DNA of 35,776 nucleotides from positions 1-35,776 of the forward strand of contig DATJFH010000126.1 in assembly GCA_035495815.1 (NCBI GenBank). Direction: 5' to 3'. Below, piece by piece: positions 33,313 through 35,776 of this stretch. The translations under genes and the position numbers were made by a program. Positions within the stretch are counted from its first letter, which is position 1; every line of letters starts with the position of its first letter. The notes beneath the pieces are model-generated. The model was given only the letters and a program-made list of their open reading frames with translations, had not been told where the DNA came from and ran no database searches. The stretch is from DATJFH01 sp035495815. Lineage in GTDB: Bacteria > Acidobacteriota > Terriglobia > Bryobacterales > Bryobacteraceae.

Positions 33313-34027
33313 GGCCGCCGTCAATCGTCAGCGATTGTCCCGTGATATAGCTATCCGGTTCGAGAAGCAGGCGCACCACTCTGGCAATGTCGTCCGGCCG
33401 CCCGAAACGGGGGATCACGCCCTGCTCGCGGTAGGAGTCGTACTTGCCGGAGGCAATGCTGGCCTCGGCCATTCCCGCCGCCATCACGCCCGGAACGATC
33501 ACGTTGACCCGAATATCCGCCGACCCGCGGCACTCCTTTGCCAGGATTCTGGCGGCGTGCAGCAGCGCTGATTTCGCCGCCGCGTAGGCCGTTGACCCGG
33601 GGAACAGGGCCACGGCCTGCATGGTGGAGAACAGGACGATCGCTCCCTGAGTCCGGCGGGCACGCATGCGCTCCGCAGCCTCGCGGGCCAGCAGGACGGG
33701 GCCCAGATAATTCACTTCCATGGACCAGCGGGCGGCGGCGTCCATATCTGCCGGCGTTTTCGCACGGGCCGGATCGCCCGCGAACACCACCAACCCGTAC
33801 AGGTCCGGCGACGTGTCGAGCAGCCGTGCGCGGTCTCCGGCTTTTGTGATGTCGGCCTGCATCAACCGTCCGAAAGCTTCGAATTCCCGGGCGCGCTCTT
33901 CACGGCTTTTGTAGCTCACGACCAGCCGGGCGCCTTCCGACGCCAGCAGGCGTGTCGAGGCTCCTCCCAGCCCGCCTGTTCCTCCTACCAGCAGGAGTTC
34001 CTTGTCTCTCAGGGAATCAGGCGACAT
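33302..34027 (-). CDS. Short-chain dehydrogenase/reductase (FabG-like)
   Basis: 241 residues with a Rossmann fold. The nucleotide-binding loop is LLVGGTGGLGGASTRLL (about 12-28), the N-x(2)-G strand is MEVNYLGPVLL, the catalytic serine lies in GAIVLFSTMQAVALFPGS, and Y-x3-K is YAAAKSALLHAARILAKE (about 150). The C-terminus SYITGQSLTIDGGLTL is the usual SDR end. It would use NAD(P)(H) to oxidise or reduce an alcohol/ketone; substrate unknown. The start overlaps the end of the O-antigen-ligase-like gene by 11 bases, so the two are co-transcribed, which could suggest a role in envelope sugar or lipid chemistry. Confidence 0.93.
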   Translation of the reverse strand: MSPDSLRDKELLLVGGTGGLGGASTRLLASEGARLVVSYKSREERAREFEAFGRLMQADITKAGDRARLLDTSPDLYGLVVFAGDPARAKTPADMDAAARWSMEVNYLGPVLLAREAAERMRARRTQGAIVLFSTMQAVALFPGSTAYAAAKSALLHAARILAKECRGSADIRVNVIVPGVMAAGMAEASIASGKYDSYREQGVIPRFGRPDDIARVVRLLLEPDSYITGQSLTIDGGLTL

Positions 34028-35207
34028 CCGGCTCCTTTTCCGCCGCCACGTAGCCGCAACCGGCCACGACGAGGAACATGGTCAGGATTTCGCTGTCGCC
34101 CAGGTTGTGCTCGAAAAATCCGGCGACCATCAACGCGATGATGACGGCGATGGCGCCGTGCAGCACGAAGCGCCGGTCGTCACGGCCGGGGGGCAGATGG
34201 CGAAGCGCTTTCGCGAAATCGAAGATCATGAGGAGGAGCATCCACAGCAGAATCAGGGTGGCGGCGACGCCGCGCTCGGCGGCGTACTGCAGGTAGATGT
34301 TGTGCATGTGCCCGTACCAGCCGGAGGGCAGTGGACGCGGCGCGTCGGGCGGCAGGTACCGTTGGAACTGAATGCTGACCTGTTCAGGGCCCAGCCCGAG
34401 CAGCGGGTGCGCCTCGATCATGCGCAGCCCGGTGCGCCAGGTGACCAGCCGGAACTGGTAGTCGCCCGCCTTGGAGATGGAAGACACGCGGGCGCGCAGC
34501 GAGTCCGGAGCAAGGAAGAAGCCGATCAGAAGGGCAAGGGGGGCGGCCGCCACCAGCGGCCGTTTCCAGAACCAGACCAGGTAGAGAGAGGCCACAGCGG
34601 TCGCCAGCCAGATGCTGCGGGTGAAACCCAGCAGCAGTCCGGCGCACAGCGCGGCCAGGCACAGGAGCGAAAACCACAGACCGCGCCGGCGGGCAGCGGG
34701 CGACCAGAAGAGGTAGGCCAGAAGCATCAGCAGGACGAACATCTCTTCGCCGCCGAACGTCATCCAGTGGCTCATGAAGCCGGTGATGCGCTCGGGTTCG
34801 TAATAATCGTAAAACCGGCGGCCCAGGGCCGCGGCCTCGGAAACTTTTCCGGCGAACTGCGCCAGGCCGCGCGCCGCCACCAGCGCGCCCACGCCCGCCC
34901 ATGCCAGAAACAGCCAGCGCACCATCCGCATGCCGCGGAACAGCGAGCAGACGAGCAGCAGCATCGAGTAGACGTACATTTTGCGCACCTGCGGCAGGCC
35001 CGCGGCGATATCTCCGGAGAAGGCGAGTGAAACCAGCGTCACCAGCAGGAACAGTCCCAGCGGTATCCAGATCCGGGGCAGGCGCAGCGGCGTCCCGGAA
35101 AGGAGCAGAGCGGCCAGCGCCACCGCCATCAGGATCTGCGAGGCGGCGATAGAGAAAAGAATGGTCACCGCCGAGCCGAATGCGAGAGATTGAGCGGCGC
35201 CGAGCAA
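34017..35207 (-). CDS. O-antigen ligase/polymerase-like membrane protein (Wzy_C family)
   Basis: About 396 residues with ten or more membrane helices and one large periplasmic loop. The loop and following segment carry RLVTWRTGLRMIEAHPLLGL and GWYGHMHNIYLQYAAERGVA, the R-x(3)-W and H-N-x(2)-L signatures of WaaL/Wzy-type proteins that join or polymerise lipid-linked glycans in the periplasm. An alternative GTG at 35270 would overlap the divergent sixA start; I prefer the TTG at 35207-35205, which begins at the first helix (LLGAAQSLAFGSAVTILFSI), though neither has a good Shine-Dalgarno. It is upstream of and overlapping the SDR gene. Confidence 0.88.
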   Translation of the reverse strand: MLGAAQSLAFGSAVTILFSIAASQILMAVALAALLLSGTPLRLPRIWIPLGLFLLVTLVSLAFSGDIAAGLPQVRKMYVYSMLLLVCSLFRGMRMVRWLFLAWAGVGALVAARGLAQFAGKVSEAAALGRRFYDYYEPERITGFMSHWMTFGGEEMFVLLMLLAYLFWSPAARRRGLWFSLLCLAALCAGLLLGFTRSIWLATAVASLYLVWFWKRPLVAAAPLALLIGFFLAPDSLRARVSSISKAGDYQFRLVTWRTGLRMIEAHPLLGLGPEQVSIQFQRYLPPDAPRPLPSGWYGHMHNIYLQYAAERGVAATLILLWMLLLMIFDFAKALRHLPPGRDDRRFVLHGAIAVIIALMVAGFFEHNLGDSEILTMFLVVAGCGYVAAEKEPDVA

Positions 35208-35246
35208 CTGTTCAGTATGCCAGAATAGGGACGAGCCAGCTACCGG

Positions 35247-35732
35247 ATGGAGATCTACATCTTGAGGCACGGTATCGCGGAGGATCCGCTACCCGGCATG
35301 CGGGACGCCGACCGCGCCCTGACCCCGGAAGGCGTAAAGAAGCTGCAAACGGTGCTGCGCCGAGCGCGGGAGGCGGAGGTCAAACCTTCGGTAATTGTCA
35401 CCAGTCCCTACCGCCGGGCGAGGCAGACGGCGGACGTGGCCAAGGAAGTCCTGCGCGGCGAGGGGACGCTGGTCGAGAGCCGCTCGCTCACCCCGGACTC
35501 GTCGCCCGAAGCCGTCTGGGATACGATCCGCGAGCACCGCAGCGAGCCGCAGTTGATGCTGGTGGGACACGAACCGCTGTTAGGCTCGGTCTACGCGTAC
35601 CTGCTCGGCTGCCCGGGACTGGATCTCGACGTGAAGAAAGCGAGCCTGGGCCGGGTCGACGCCGATCGTTTCGGAGCCCAGCCGCGCGGCGTTCTGTGCT
35701 GGCTGATCACGCCAAAACTGGCTGCGGACTGA
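35247..35732 (+). CDS. sixA: SixA-type phosphohistidine phosphatase
   Basis: 161 residues of the histidine phosphatase superfamily. MEIYILRHGIAEDPLPG holds the RHG motif (catalytic H8); VTSPYRRARQTADVA has the second arginine pair and LMLVGHEPLLGSVYAYLLG (about 104-122) the second histidine. It removes phosphate from phosphohistidine, classically on the HPt domain of ArcB or on phosphotransferase proteins. It is slightly longer than E. coli SixA, and divergent from the O-antigen-ligase-like gene with about 40 bases between the preferred starts. Confidence 0.92.
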   Translation: MEIYILRHGIAEDPLPGMRDADRALTPEGVKKLQTVLRRAREAEVKPSVIVTSPYRRARQTADVAKEVLRGEGTLVESRSLTPDSSPEAVWDTIREHRSEPQLMLVGHEPLLGSVYAYLLGCPGLDLDVKKASLGRVDADRFGAQPRGVLCWLITPKLAAD

Positions 35733-35738
35733 CCTTCG

Positions 35739-35776
35739 CTAGACGTATTCGTAAGCTGCGAGTGTCAGGAACTCGT
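35739..35776 (-). CDS. C-terminal fragment at the right edge, possibly malate synthase
   Basis: The minus strand ends in EFLTLAAYEYV followed by TAG. The tail resembles the FLTLPAYE-type C-terminus of malate synthase A, the glyoxylate-shunt enzyme. Only 11 residues are in the window, so this is a suggestion. The gene would converge on sixA with seven bases between stops. Confidence 0.4.
   Translation of the reverse strand, partial: EFLTLAAYEYV

Noticed and set aside
1..35776. Phage, transposon, CRISPR or integration-site signals
   Set aside because: No transposase, integrase, terminal inverted repeats, spaced direct repeats or tRNA attachment site were seen; gene order and composition look like ordinary chromosome.

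Overview
The window is high-GC chromosomal DNA that looks like a soil Acidobacteriota, probably of the Bryobacter / 'Candidatus Solibacter' type. That placement is inferred from the gene mix: a PD40 propeller remnant of the kind fused to winged-helix regulators there, a decayed MacB/FtsX-type permease tail, many secreted hydrolases (GH39, tannase, M2 peptidase, PHP/propeller protein), a TatC with a long low-complexity N-terminus, and small conserved membrane or basic proteins. No phage, insertion sequence, CRISPR array, tRNA or rRNA was found.

Layout. (1) 1-4660, minus strand: a formate dehydrogenase-N/O type operon, alpha-beta-gamma-fdhE, with every junction from alpha onward an ATGA overlap. 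The alpha subunit is a selenoprotein: an in-frame UGA at 4084-4082 sits exactly where E. coli FdnG has selenocysteine, and it is followed by a SECIS-like hairpin that keeps U17, G23 and U24. (2) 4987-6457: a small membrane protein and a shortened beta-propeller gene. (3) 6337-12071, minus strand: an ABC exporter translationally coupled to a short cyclic beta-1,2-glucan synthase-like protein (glycosyltransferase plus transglycosylase-like domain, without the C-terminal phosphorylase domain). (4) 12072-12995: a non-coding stretch with a near-consensus sigma-54 promoter and a permease remnant. (5) 12996-16213, plus strand: speA, a repeat-rich secreted protein and a CAP-domain protein. (6) 16253-18447, minus strand: a YCII-like secreted protein and an ACE-like M2 peptidase. 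(7) 18572-20952, plus strand: GH39 glycosidase and an unknown protein. (8) 20960-22003, minus strand: a TIM-barrel amidohydrolase. (9) 22105-30651, plus strand: tannase-family esterase, APC permease plus coupled aminotransferase, large propeller-PHP protein, alpha/beta hydrolase, thioredoxin-like ferredoxin. (10) 30821-33312, plus strand: hpt, tatA, tatC and a small basic protein. (11) 33302-35207, minus strand: SDR and O-antigen-ligase-like protein. (12) sixA, and at the right edge the last residues of a probable malate synthase.

How it fits together. The formate dehydrogenase would oxidise formate in the periplasm and pass electrons to quinone; its alpha subunit has a Tat signal, and the Tat translocase genes are in the same window. 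The secreted esterase, glycosidase, peptidase and PHP proteins suggest a heterotroph degrading plant or microbial debris. The ABC/glucan synthase pair and the O-antigen-ligase-like gene point to envelope glycan production.

The strongest observations are the selenocysteine codon with its SECIS, the minimal cyclic-glucan-synthase/ABC pair, and the orphan sigma-54 promoter in front of a decayed gene.
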